Of a stretch of 64,000 nt of DNA, positions 42,764-51,235 are shown one piece after another (position 1 is the first letter of the stretch; each line of letters begins with the position of its first letter). The notes under the pieces were generated by a model. That model was not told the DNA's origin. It ran no database searches and saw nothing but the letters and a program-made list of their open reading frames with translations. A program made the translations under genes and the position numbers. The stretch is from NCBI GenBank assembly GCA_043785105.1, contig JAYVXO010000218.1, forward strand, positions 6,647-70,646, read 5' to 3'. The stretch is from Fimbriiglobus sp043785105 (GTDB lineage Bacteria > Planctomycetota > Planctomycetia > Gemmatales > Gemmataceae).

Positions 42764-45391
42764 TTACGTGTTAGTTGATGGGATGATGTATTGTGCTGGA
42801 ATTGAACTAACCGCGAACTTCAAACTGTTGTTTTCAACCCCATCACCTTTCTTTTTCGCTTTCCAGATGACTCCCGCATTCAGCTTCCCAAAGACCAAAC
42901 CATCTGCGCATGTGTATCGGACACCACGACCTTCCTTCGCTTTTGATTCCGTTGTGCAATCCTTGCAGTTCTGAAAGAACTTTCGTAATGCATCCGTTTT
43001 GGCCCTCGTGTTTATTTCCGCGTTCACATCCAACCAAACCTTTACAGCCTGTACTTGTGCCAACAATGTTTCGCGTTCACCCGACTCGGGTTGTCCGGGT
43101 CGTTTCACAACCGTCGGCTCCCGATTCAAGATGCTGTTAACGAAGTGATCTCGAACTCTGTCGAACGCCCTGTTCATCCAATCCGTCCCGCCCTTGGGAT
43201 CGAGCGACACCACCAACCGATCGTAGTCGGCATCGAACTCGACGGAGACGGTTTTGCCTTCGTCTTGAATCAGCACTTGCGAACAGGTGTATTGGAAGTC
43301 ATTGGCGCTGCCGATCGCTACCTTGTTGCTCTTCAGCATGTCCACGGTGTAGCGGTGGAACGCGGCCTCGGGGAGAAAATCCCAGGTCAATTCTCCTCGT
43401 AGCCAATCTTTAGTATCGGGTTGCAATGAGCGATGGGGCTTGCGGCGGGGGAATAGATAGGTGCCGTCGTCTTGGCGAAAGGATAGACCCGCGTAGCTCA
43501 AGAAATCGCGGAGGTAATCGGCGGCGGGGCCGTCGCCCATGCCGCAACACTCGTGGAGATCGTCTTCGGTCAGCGTCAGTTCGCCGGGTTTCACGAGTTC
43601 GTTGAATTGGTACGCCGCATTCTTGAGCCATCGGGGACTGACGATGTATTGACTCAGCAGAGCGGGAACCTCTTTCTTCTGAAAGTGCTGTCGTCCAACT
43701 GGTCCGCCGGCATCGAACGAGGAATTACGTTGTTGCTTGATCTCTAGTTTGGTTTGCCCAAAGTAGAAGGCGAACCCGTCGTTGTGCAACATCCGCAGTT
43801 TCGTCTCGTCGCGTTCGTCCACGCCCACATTCTGGCAATGCGTGTAGTAATCCTCTTTAGAAATGATCATTTCTGTTCGGAACACTTCCTCCAACTTGTT
43901 GCGGACTTTGATGTAATCGCCGGAGACACGTTGTTGCTCGATTTTCTCGCGGAAGCTGCCGATGGCGAACGTGATGGCGGTTTGAAGGGGTTCAATTGAT
44001 TTGGGATCATTGCTGGTTGCACACAATTGATCGACAATTTCGTTGATCTGGACAACATGGGCACAACTCAATTTGTTGATCGCGTCTGCATCGACGATGG
44101 AACACTTTGGTTCAGCGAGGAGTTTTTCGTCAACAGGTCGCGGATCCGGTTTGATGTCGCACTGGGTAATGGCGATCACAATCGGCACCGTTGGGCCGGC
44201 GAAATGCTTCAGCATCTTCAACCAGTAGATTAATGCGTTTCCATACTCCTCATATTCCCGCCGGTCACGATTGGGTGTGCGGTTTTGGTCCAGCACCAAC
44301 ACGTAGACGGTGCGGCCATCGTCGGTCAAGAAAATCTCGTGGATGCCGTGCAGCACCAACTGACCGCCAAAGTCCCACACTCGGGGCTGGATCTCACGAG
44401 AAACAGTCTCGATGAGATTGTTCGGCTTCCACAGGATTCGATCCGGTGGAATCAGTGCAAAATTCTGAGTTCGTTCACGTGGGTCAACACCAAGTTTCTT
44501 GACTCGGTTCAGAAAGCAGCGTTCGTACAGCCAACTTTTGCCCACATTTCCCATGCCGACGAAGCACACTCTTGCTTCGTAGACGGCCTGTCCACGCCAC
44601 GCCGCGAAAATTTCCTTGGGACTACCGCTCAATAATACGCCGGGATGGATTATCGCGGCGGCGGGCGTGTAGTCAATAAACAATTCCTGCAAATGAGGGA
44701 GTTTGCCGGCTTCATGCAAAACAGTCAATTTCTCAAGCTGTTCAAAGTCCACGATGGGGCAGTCAATGAGACCGAGTGATTGCAGTTCCGTTAGTCGATC
44801 TAACGACGGCAATTCTGTAAGGCCAGTGCAGGTCGAGATACAGAGTGATTTCAGTTTTGTGAGATTATCTAGCGACGGCACTTCCGTAAGGCCGGCGCAG
44901 TACATGATGTTGAGTGTTTGCAGTTCAGTGAGGCGATCTAGCGACGGCATTTGCGTAAGGCCAAAGCATTGATTGATATTTAGTGTTTGCAGTCGCGTGA
45001 GGCTGTCTAACGACGGCACTTCTGTGAGGTGGGTGCAGCCTGTGAGATCGAGTGATTGCAGGTGCGTGAGGTTAGCTAACGACGGCACTTCCGTGAGGTC
45101 GGTGCATTCGCTGAGATCGAGTGTTTGCAGTTGCGTGAGTCTAGCAACGATTTCGGCTGATTTGAGTTGTGAATGTGGCCGTTTGGTGTCGTACCCAAAA
45201 TACTTTGTGATTGCGTTGTAGCGGTTCCATCCCAGCACCAGAATCTTTAACTGCTCCGCCAGAATCTTCAACTCGTCCGGCAGCGTCTCCAAACCCAGGT
45301 CGCCCAGGTCGAGCCAGTCTTGCCCGCTGGCTTTGGCGGCGCGGATTCGCTCCACGGCGATTTCGTGTGGGGTTTTCTGGGTGTTCGACAT
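42764..45391 (-). CDS. ROCO protein: leucine-rich repeats, Roc GTPase, COR
   Basis: 875 residues, MSNTQKTPHEIAVERIRAAK. Residues about 82-226 hold six near-identical 22-23-residue leucine-rich units (LTxLQTLDLSxCTxLTEVPSL). The Roc GTPase domain (about 270-430) has the P-loop GMGNVGKS (280-287), switch II WDFGGQ (339-344, the DxxGQ of the Roc family) and ITQCD (408-412), where TQCD replaces the usual NKxD. The COR domain follows (about 440-680: SPRWLKNAAYQFNELVKPGE, LSYAGLSFRQDDGTYLFPRR). The last 190 residues have no family I know. Cytoplasmic, expected to act as a GTP-regulated scaffold or dimer. A small membrane-protein gene lies just downstream. Confidence 0.87.
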   Translation of the reverse strand: MSNTQKTPHEIAVERIRAAKASGQDWLDLGDLGLETLPDELKILAEQLKILVLGWNRYNAITKYFGYDTKRPHSQLKSAEIVARLTQLQTLDLSECTDLTEVPSLANLTHLQSLDLTGCTHLTEVPSLDSLTRLQTLNINQCFGLTQMPSLDRLTELQTLNIMYCAGLTEVPSLDNLTKLKSLCISTCTGLTELPSLDRLTELQSLGLIDCPIVDFEQLEKLTVLHEAGKLPHLQELFIDYTPAAAIIHPGVLLSGSPKEIFAAWRGQAVYEARVCFVGMGNVGKSWLYERCFLNRVKKLGVDPRERTQNFALIPPDRILWKPNNLIETVSREIQPRVWDFGGQLVLHGIHEIFLTDDGRTVYVLVLDQNRTPNRDRREYEEYGNALIYWLKMLKHFAGPTVPIVIAITQCDIKPDPRPVDEKLLAEPKCSIVDADAINKLSCAHVVQINEIVDQLCATSNDPKSIEPLQTAITFAIGSFREKIEQQRVSGDYIKVRNKLEEVFRTEMIISKEDYYTHCQNVGVDERDETKLRMLHNDGFAFYFGQTKLEIKQQRNSSFDAGGPVGRQHFQKKEVPALLSQYIVSPRWLKNAAYQFNELVKPGELTLTEDDLHECCGMGDGPAADYLRDFLSYAGLSFRQDDGTYLFPRRKPHRSLQPDTKDWLRGELTWDFLPEAAFHRYTVDMLKSNKVAIGSANDFQYTCSQVLIQDEGKTVSVEFDADYDRLVVSLDPKGGTDWMNRAFDRVRDHFVNSILNREPTVVKRPGQPESGERETLLAQVQAVKVWLDVNAEINTRAKTDALRKFFQNCKDCTTESKAKEGRGVRYTCADGLVFGKLNAGVIWKAKKKGDGVENNSLKFAVSSIPAQYIIPSTNT

Positions 45392-45568
45392 TCGTGTGGC
45401 CCGAAGCTGGGATGATCGCGGCCTGATTCTACCAAGCTTTCACCGTGGGGCAAAGCGTGCCAACCGATTGTTGGTGAAACCGTCACCATTTCCTGAAATC
45501 AGTTGCGGAATCGCACTCGATCGGCGATAGTGAGAGTCTCTGCCAACTGTGCTTTCAGGGCGATTCGC

Positions 45569-47005
45569 ATGTCACACTTTCTTTCGCATCCCAAACTGAC
45601 TCGACGGACTGCGCTTCAGGCGGGGGCGGTGGGGTTGTTGAACTTGGGGCTGGGTGAGTTGACGCACCTGCGGGCGGCGGGGCGGGCGGCGCACTCGGCG
45701 AAGTCGGTGATTTACATTTTCCTGTCCGGCGGGTTGGCGCAGCACGAAAGTTTTGACCCGAAGCCGAACGCGCCGGACGCGATTCGCGGGGAGTTCGGCA
45801 GCATCGCCACCCGTACCCCTGGCGTGCGGATTTGCGAACACTTGCCGATGTTGGCGGCGCGGTCCGACCAGTGGTCGATGGTCCGGTCGCTGACGCACTC
45901 GTCGAACGACCACGGGACCAGTCACCACATCATGTTGACCGGGCGGACGGATTTACCTCCGGGGTTCATCCGCGACAAAGCGCAGCCGATTGACCACCCC
46001 AGCATGGCGGCGATTGCGGCGGCGATCACCAGTCCGCGCAACAACCTGCCGACCGCGATCGTGCTGCCGGAACGGATCGTTCACAACTCCGGCAAGGTGA
46101 TGCCGGGGCAGTTCGCCGGGGTGATGGGGCGGCACCGCGACCCGTGGTTCCTGGAAGCGTCCTTGTTCGAGCCGAAAGCTTACGGGGCGTATCCGGAGTT
46201 TGAGTTCGACCACCAAGAACGAGCGTTCACGCCGAAGCGGCAGGACTTCGTGATTCCCGATTTGAACCTGCCGCACGGCGTCGATCCGACGCGGTTCGGC
46301 GGGCGTCTTGATGTGCTGAAGGCGATCGACGCGCAACGCAGTCTCCTGGATGCGACCGCCAGTGCGGGGGCGCTCAACCATGCTCGCCAAGATGCCGTGT
46401 CACTGTTAACCGATGCCCGAGTTCGCCGGGCGTTCGATTTCAAGCACGCCAATCCCCGCGATCTGGATCGTTACGGTCGCAATGCGTTCGGCTGGTCGTT
46501 GTTCATGGCGGCACAACTAGTAGAAGCGGGCGTGAACCTCGTGCAAGTCAACCTGGGGAACAACGAAACCTGGGACACGCACGGCAATGCCTTCCCGCAC
46601 CTCAAGGACAAACTGCTACCCCCCACCGACCGTGGCGTGTCCGCCCTTTTGGACGACTTGGCCGAACGCGGGCTGCTCGATTCGACGCTCATCGTGATGG
46701 CGGGCGAGTTCGGTCGCACGCCGAAAATCAGCACGCTCGTCGGGGATTACAAAGGCCCCGGCCGCGACCACTGGGGCGCCGTGCAAAGTGTGTTCCTGGC
46801 CGGCGGCGGCGTGACCGGCGGGCGGGTACTGGGGTCGTCCGACAAGAACGGCGGTTACCCCGCCACCGACCCGCAAACCCCCGAGAACTTCGCCGCGACA
46901 ATTTACACCGCCCTCGGCATCCCCAAATCCGCCAGTTGGCAAGACACCGAGTCCCGCCCCCACAACATCTACCACGCCGACCCGATGCCGGTGATGAACG
47001 GGTAG
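45569..47005 (+). CDS. DUF1501 exported protein, second member
   Basis: Start ATG 45569 with AGGG upstream (MSHFLSHPKLTRRTALQAGA); 478 residues. The twin-arginine-like leader LTRRTALQAGAVGLLNLGLG is followed by SVIYIFLSGGLAQHESFDPK, SNDHGTSHHIMLTGRTDLPP, VNLVQVNLGNNETWDTHGNA and LIVMAGEFGRTPKISTLVGD. The family body is complete. It differs in the linker regions from the protein at 39926-41383, so it is not a recent copy. No PSD1 gene is adjacent. Divergent from the ROCO gene. Confidence 0.92.
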   Translation: MSHFLSHPKLTRRTALQAGAVGLLNLGLGELTHLRAAGRAAHSAKSVIYIFLSGGLAQHESFDPKPNAPDAIRGEFGSIATRTPGVRICEHLPMLAARSDQWSMVRSLTHSSNDHGTSHHIMLTGRTDLPPGFIRDKAQPIDHPSMAAIAAAITSPRNNLPTAIVLPERIVHNSGKVMPGQFAGVMGRHRDPWFLEASLFEPKAYGAYPEFEFDHQERAFTPKRQDFVIPDLNLPHGVDPTRFGGRLDVLKAIDAQRSLLDATASAGALNHARQDAVSLLTDARVRRAFDFKHANPRDLDRYGRNAFGWSLFMAAQLVEAGVNLVQVNLGNNETWDTHGNAFPHLKDKLLPPTDRGVSALLDDLAERGLLDSTLIVMAGEFGRTPKISTLVGDYKGPGRDHWGAVQSVFLAGGGVTGGRVLGSSDKNGGYPATDPQTPENFAATIYTALGIPKSASWQDTESRPHNIYHADPMPVMNG

Positions 47006-47023
47006 GCGATGGAGGTCGCACCA

Positions 47024-47329
47024 ATGCCTGAAACGCACCAAGCCTATCGGAAGCGTTTCGCCATCACTTGGGCAATCGCGGCATTGCTGTTTTGCTCGTT
47101 TTTACCGATATGGCAGGTCGAATATTACGGTAGACGCTGTGGGTTGTCTGTTGGCACTACTTTCTGGCACATGCTTGCGATGGGATGGCGTGCCGACCCG
47201 CCAGACGGTCAGTGGCCAGTGATTCGTTGCGATCCAATCGAGGGAGCCATCTTTACAATCGTGATCGTCGCAATCACCTACTTTGTGGGGCGTTGGTACG
47301 CCAAAGGCAGCCATCCCAACTTCAGGTGA
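47024..47329 (+). CDS. Small membrane protein, 101 aa
   Basis: Start ATG 47024 is chosen because GGAGG lies eight bases upstream (MPETHQAYRKRFAITWAIAA); an ATG at 47009 would overlap it. Two hydrophobic helices (about 13-30 and 76-93) flank a loop with two Cys (GRRCGLSVGT, WPVIRCDP). No family recognised. It begins 18 bases after the DUF1501 gene and precedes a second small membrane protein. Confidence 0.6.
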   Translation: MPETHQAYRKRFAITWAIAALLFCSFLPIWQVEYYGRRCGLSVGTTFWHMLAMGWRADPPDGQWPVIRCDPIEGAIFTIVIVAITYFVGRWYAKGSHPNFR

Positions 47330-47384
47330 CTGATGCCCGTAATGGGCTAAGCCCGATCGGTCATCACTGTGAGAAAGGCATAGC

Positions 47385-47816
47385 ATGAAGCCAGCGGAAC
47401 TTCATCTCAAGCGGTGCTTCGCACTTCTCGGTGGTCTCTGGGCCATTTGCTGGGCAATGATCTACATACAGTGCGAGACTGATCGCACACGGGTTTCAAT
47501 CGATCACAGTGTACCGCGTGCCTTTGTTGGCATGATCGGAGGCTACTTCGTCGGGTGGTTTTTGAAGTGGGTGTGTCGAGTATGGCCAGCGTTGTCACGT
47601 GTCCTATCACTGTTTTTGCCCGCGGTGATGGCGGGCAGCATCGCAGCCCCATTCGGATGGCTGGCCCGCGATCATCATCAAGACTGGTCTGGTGCGGAGG
47701 CGATCATCCGCGCGGCGGCGTGGGGGTTCGGCGTGGTGGTCGTTTTAAGTGTGGCCGCGCGAGCTTTTCGTGGTTATAGGCTCGGGGTAGCATGTGTAGA
47801 CAGGAGGAACCCATGA
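47385..47816 (+). CDS. Membrane protein, 143 aa
   Basis: MKPAELHLKRCFALLGGLWA. Four hydrophobic stretches (about 10-27, 44-62, 70-90, 107-127). The final residues LGVACVDRRNP end in an ATGA overlap with the DUF29 gene, implying translational coupling. No family recognised. Its N-terminus shares the general style (charged residues, Trp-rich first helix) of the preceding small membrane protein. Confidence 0.6.
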   Translation: MKPAELHLKRCFALLGGLWAICWAMIYIQCETDRTRVSIDHSVPRAFVGMIGGYFVGWFLKWVCRVWPALSRVLSLFLPAVMAGSIAAPFGWLARDHHQDWSGAEAIIRAAAWGFGVVVVLSVAARAFRGYRLGVACVDRRNP

Positions 47817-48274
47817 TCCGCACCAAAATCACACTGGCTGATCTCTACGTTGAGGACGAAACCGCGTGGCTAGAGGCGATGGCCGATCTGCTCACGACCG
47901 GGGACTACGCGGAACTCGATTTCGTAAATCTGAAGGAGTTTCTCACCGACATGGCCAAACGGGATCGCCGCGAAGTCGAGAGCCGACTGGTAGTTTTCGT
48001 GACGCACGTCTTGAAATGGGTTCATCAGTCGGAGTTCCGATCACGAAGTTGGAAGAGCACGATCGTGGAGCAACGGCACGAACTCGTTCGCTTGGTGGGT
48101 CGCGGCGTTCTCCGGAATCATGCCGAGTTTATGTTGCCGGAACTTTATCGTGAAGCCGTTGAGCGGGCGTCGATCGAAACGGGTCTCTCGGCTGCAAGTT
48201 TCCCCGGTGACTGTCAGTATTCGGTTGACGAACTGCTGGCGTTCGACCCGAATGGTGACCCTGCTGCTTCATAA
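47813..48274 (+). CDS. DUF29 family protein
   Basis: Start ATG 47813 inside the previous gene's last codons, with AGGAGG five bases upstream; 153 residues. MIRTKITLADLYVEDETAWL, then DFVNLKEFLTDMAKRDRREV, VVFVTHVLKWVHQSEFRSRS and SWKSTIVEQRHELVRLV. This is the DUF29 pattern: LYxxDFxxWLxxxxxLLRxx, DxxNLxEExxxMxxxxxxxL, LLxHLLKWxxQxxxRSxSW. Soluble, helical, function unknown. Common in cyanobacteria, proteobacteria and planctomycetes, often in mobile or accessory regions. Confidence 0.85.
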   Translation: MIRTKITLADLYVEDETAWLEAMADLLTTGDYAELDFVNLKEFLTDMAKRDRREVESRLVVFVTHVLKWVHQSEFRSRSWKSTIVEQRHELVRLVGRGVLRNHAEFMLPELYREAVERASIETGLSAASFPGDCQYSVDELLAFDPNGDPAAS

Positions 48275-48362
48275 TGAGCACCCCCGCCCGTTTTATTCTC
48301 GGCTAGATCATCTGTAAAATAGAACTGAAGACGTGTTCCAGAAATTCACAAATGGTGCCTGT

Positions 48363-48593
48363 ATGACTGCTGAGAACTTTGAAGTTCTACTCGAAACACT
48401 GCTTTTCAAGCGGCCTTTCAGTGTGTTCACGGTCGAATTGAATAGTGGGCAGTTAGTCGAGGTCGATCATCCGTTGGCAATGAGCGTTCGGTACGGCGTT
48501 GCGTCTTTCCTTTCACCGGGCGGAGTTCCTGTTTGGTTCGATCACGACAGCGTGTTAAAAATCATCGCTGCTCCGGCTGGGGCGGAGGCGTAG
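48363..48593 (+). CDS. Small conserved hypothetical protein, 76 aa
   Basis: Start ATG 48363; MTAENFEVLLETLLFKRPFS, then VFTVELNSGQLVEVDHPLAM. The pattern (TxExFxxLLxxxPFxPFxxxxxxGxxxxVxHP) is that of a small widespread planctomycete family with an all-beta LSm/Sm-like look. No catalytic motif. No strong ribosome binding site is seen. The frame is short and stands alone between the DUF29 gene and a convergent operon. Confidence 0.6.
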   Translation: MTAENFEVLLETLLFKRPFSVFTVELNSGQLVEVDHPLAMSVRYGVASFLSPGGVPVWFDHDSVLKIIAAPAGAEA

Positions 48594-48622
48594 CCGCAAA
48601 TCCAGGTGATCACCGAGATTGT

Positions 48623-50086
48623 TCACTTCGCCTTCAGCGTGATGGCGTAGCTGCACACGTTGTAGCGGCTCGGTTCGTCGCCGAAGGGGACGGGGGCGGA
48701 CAGGGTGAAGGCGTTGCCGGTACAGGTGTAGTCGAAGGGTTTGTTGCGGACGGGGTCGTCGGGGACGGGGACGATGGTGATGTCCGTGAGCTTGGCGGGG
48801 AGTTGGCCGTTGGTTGTGGCACTGTGCAGGCGGATGGCTTCGATCACGCGGAGTGCGGCCACTTTTCGTTCGCTGCGGGCGCCGGAGAAAAAGACCCTTT
48901 CCGTTGCAGGTAACGTCAGCATGTAAAACGCCAGGACCGCGTCGGTTTCGTTTTCGGCGTGCATCTTCTTTTGCTTCTCAAGGTATTGCTTCAACCCCAC
49001 GTCCGCATCGGGATAGGGCAGACCCAAGTATTTTCGTTGATCGTCGAGTAACTCCTGAAAGCGGTCGTAACCGTGCAACAACAGAACTTGTGCCTGGGGC
49101 GTCGCGTCGAGTTCTTTGGCCGTGTGGCCGCGTGCGAGTAGGTCTTTCGTCGCATTCGCAAAATGGAACTTGATGTAACCGGCACGGTCGGTTTTGGCCA
49201 CAAACTTCGAGAGCTTAGTCAGGTCCGGGTCTGGTCCAAGGAGTTGTTTCTCCGGGTTCTTGGCTTTCGCTAGTCGTTCGTCCAGGATGCGATTAGCTTG
49301 TTCGGCTGTCAGCGGCTTTTGGTTGATGATAAAGTGTTCGGGCGACACTGCATCGAAGTAGACCGCTTCCCCCTCGAACGCGATCCGTGAATCAATCAAC
49401 GGGCGTGGCAGTGTGGTGAGTGCCCAATACAGGTTGGGTGAATCGGGGCGGGCGATCCAATCTTCGACCCGCTCCAGGAGCGTGTTTTCCATCGCAAGGC
49501 CGACGAGCATCTGAATCAACGCACCGGCTTCGCCGTGGTGCTTCGCGGTTTGTAACCCGACGCGGAGCCATTTCGCCGCTTCAGTGTAGTGGTTTTGCTT
49601 GAGTTCGAGTTTGACCTTCAAGCCTAAATACTGAATCGCTTCCCGAGCGGGGTGGATCTCGTTCAGAATTAAGCCGATTCCGTCGTTACCGCCGCGCGGC
49701 AGCAGTTCCCAGTCGCAGCGATCGCAATGGCTCGCTTTGTCCAGTTCCCGGAGCAGCGTGGAATAGGGTTGAAGGTGCTGTTCCAGCTTCATCACGTTGA
49801 TCTTTTGAAGTGCGGATTCTTCAAACTTCGCCGTCGCGGTTTCGTGCTGCTTGGCTTCATCACCAATCTTTGCGGTGGGGCGGGTCGTGAACGCCCTCGG
49901 ATATGCCAACGCCGCGTTGCCGGGGGTCTTTTCACGCAGCGTCGGTAGCAACGTGTACTTCAGCGATGGGCGAGGTTCGGCGGCCGGGGTGACGGTGAAC
50001 TTCTTCACGAGCGTTGGGTCCGGTTGCGCGAAGACACCGAGGGGGAGCATCAACATTGTCAGAAATGCAAGGAGTCGCGGCATCAT
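48623..50086 (-). CDS. Exported hypothetical protein of an ECF operon
   Basis: 487 residues with a signal peptide MMPRLLAFLTMLMLPLGVFA. The body is helical, with repeated TPR-like spacing (HPAREAIQYLGLKVKLELKQ, TEAAKWLRVGLQTAKHHGEA). The C-terminal part reads ATERVFFSGARSERKVAALR then VIEAIRLHSATTNGQLPAKL. This combination of signal peptide, helical core and a final ALRxxEAIRLxxAxxGxLPxxL segment recurs in planctomycete proteins encoded after sigma/anti-sigma pairs. Function unknown. Its start is three bases after the preceding gene's stop. Confidence 0.75.
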   Translation of the reverse strand: MMPRLLAFLTMLMLPLGVFAQPDPTLVKKFTVTPAAEPRPSLKYTLLPTLREKTPGNAALAYPRAFTTRPTAKIGDEAKQHETATAKFEESALQKINVMKLEQHLQPYSTLLRELDKASHCDRCDWELLPRGGNDGIGLILNEIHPAREAIQYLGLKVKLELKQNHYTEAAKWLRVGLQTAKHHGEAGALIQMLVGLAMENTLLERVEDWIARPDSPNLYWALTTLPRPLIDSRIAFEGEAVYFDAVSPEHFIINQKPLTAEQANRILDERLAKAKNPEKQLLGPDPDLTKLSKFVAKTDRAGYIKFHFANATKDLLARGHTAKELDATPQAQVLLLHGYDRFQELLDDQRKYLGLPYPDADVGLKQYLEKQKKMHAENETDAVLAFYMLTLPATERVFFSGARSERKVAALRVIEAIRLHSATTNGQLPAKLTDITIVPVPDDPVRNKPFDYTCTGNAFTLSAPVPFGDEPSRYNVCSYAITLKAK

Positions 50087-50089
50087 GAA

Positions 50090-50650
50090 TCACTCGTCGT
50101 CGGGCAGTACGGGTGGCTTGGGCGGGAGGCGGTACGGGGCGGTCAGCACGCCACGGGGTAGGTCGAGCGAGCGTTCCAACTCGGCAGGCGTGACGGTGCT
50201 AGCCGGTTGTTGCTTGGGGTTGGGCAACACATCGAGGCCCGCTGACAACACACTATCACGAATTCGCAGATACTCGGTGAACTCCTTCGACCGTACAACG
50301 GAAGGCGAGACCGGCGAGGATTCTTCGGCTTGTTCTCGTGGCATCGGCGCGAGTTCGATTGGCACCACTGGTTGATCCCGATACACGATTCGCTCCACGA
50401 CCTGCGGTTCCCGCGAAGTCGTCGGATAGAACCCCACCAGTACCACCCCGACACCTCCACAGAGACAAGCGGCGGCAAACAGTCGTTGCCAGAACGCGAT
50501 TGTGCCATCGCGGGAGGCGCGGCCGGCTTGGTACATCAATGTCGTCGTAGCCATTGTAACGGACGCGGGTAGCAATCGTGCGAGTTCGCGGGCCAGCGGG
50601 TCGCCGGTGCAAAGGGGGTTCGGGTCGGGGTCAAAATCGCGGTCAACCAT
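50090..50650 (-). CDS. Membrane-anchored regulator (probable anti-sigma factor)
   Basis: 186 residues, MVDRDFDPDPNPLCTGDPLA. The N-terminal cytoplasmic part (about 1-55: ARELARLLPASVTMATTTLM, YQAGRASRD) is followed by one membrane helix at about 58-75 (ACLCGGVGVVLVGFYP). The C-terminal outside part is Pro/Glu rich. There is no zinc-binding HxxxCxxC motif. Its position between the sigma gene (11 bases upstream) and the exported protein suggests an anti-sigma function, but that is inferred from location only. Confidence 0.6.
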   Translation of the reverse strand: MVDRDFDPDPNPLCTGDPLARELARLLPASVTMATTTLMYQAGRASRDGTIAFWQRLFAAACLCGGVGVVLVGFYPTTSREPQVVERIVYRDQPVVPIELAPMPREQAEESSPVSPSVVRSKEFTEYLRIRDSVLSAGLDVLPNPKQQPASTVTPAELERSLDLPRGVLTAPYRLPPKPPVLPDDE

Positions 50651-50661
50651 TGGGCAATAAC

Positions 50662-51171
50662 CTATTCTGTTTTCGCGGCGCTCTTCTTCTTGGCAGTCTT
50701 CGGCACGCCGAGCCGTTCCCGAAGCATTTCTAACCCGGTCGCGAATCGGCGGTACGCGGTGCTGGCGGAGCCGCCGACGTTCTCCGCAATCTGTTCAAAC
50801 GTCAAGCCGCCCCACAAGTGGGCGACCATGATTTCGCGGATTTCCAGGGGTAATTCTGCCAGGGCCACGGCGGCGGCGTGGGCGTCGAGTCCGGTCGGGT
50901 CGTCCGGCGGCTGGAACCAACCGGGGGTCCGCTCCGCAGCGCGAGTTTCGTATTTTTGTCGTCGTCGGGCCGCGCGACTGGCGTCAATCGCCCCATTGCG
51001 GACCACACGATACAACCAGGGCACGAGATTTTCCGGCGTCGTGTGTTGCCGAGCGAGTTTGAGGAAGGCGCCTTGGACGACATCCTCCGGAACAGCACAC
51101 CACTGTCGCGCGTACAGCACCAAGGCCGGCGCGTGCCGATTAATCAACGCCGTCAGTTGCTCCGGTCCCAT
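50662..51171 (-). CDS. ECF-type RNA polymerase sigma factor
   Basis: Taken from ATG 51171 (MGPEQLTALINRHAPALVLY); a GTG at 51210 would add 13 residues. 169 residues. Region 2 is about 10-75 (YARQWCAVPEDVVQGAFLKL, NLVPWLYRVVRNGAIDASRA, with the DVVQGAF and WLYRVVRN signatures). Region 4 is about 105-155 (LPLEIREIMVAHLWGGLTFE, QIAENVGGSASTAYRRFATG). First gene of the three-gene unit with the membrane regulator and the exported protein. It is transcribed divergently from pxpB across a 64-base gap containing ATTATAC. Confidence 0.9.
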   Translation of the reverse strand: MGPEQLTALINRHAPALVLYARQWCAVPEDVVQGAFLKLARQHTTPENLVPWLYRVVRNGAIDASRAARRRQKYETRAAERTPGWFQPPDDPTGLDAHAAAVALAELPLEIREIMVAHLWGGLTFEQIAENVGGSASTAYRRFATGLEMLRERLGVPKTAKKKSAAKTE

Positions 51172-51235
51172 CTCAGAGATTGTAACGCCCGCCACGCCCA
51201 GGGATTTCACGGTTCCAAATTATACAACATCCACT

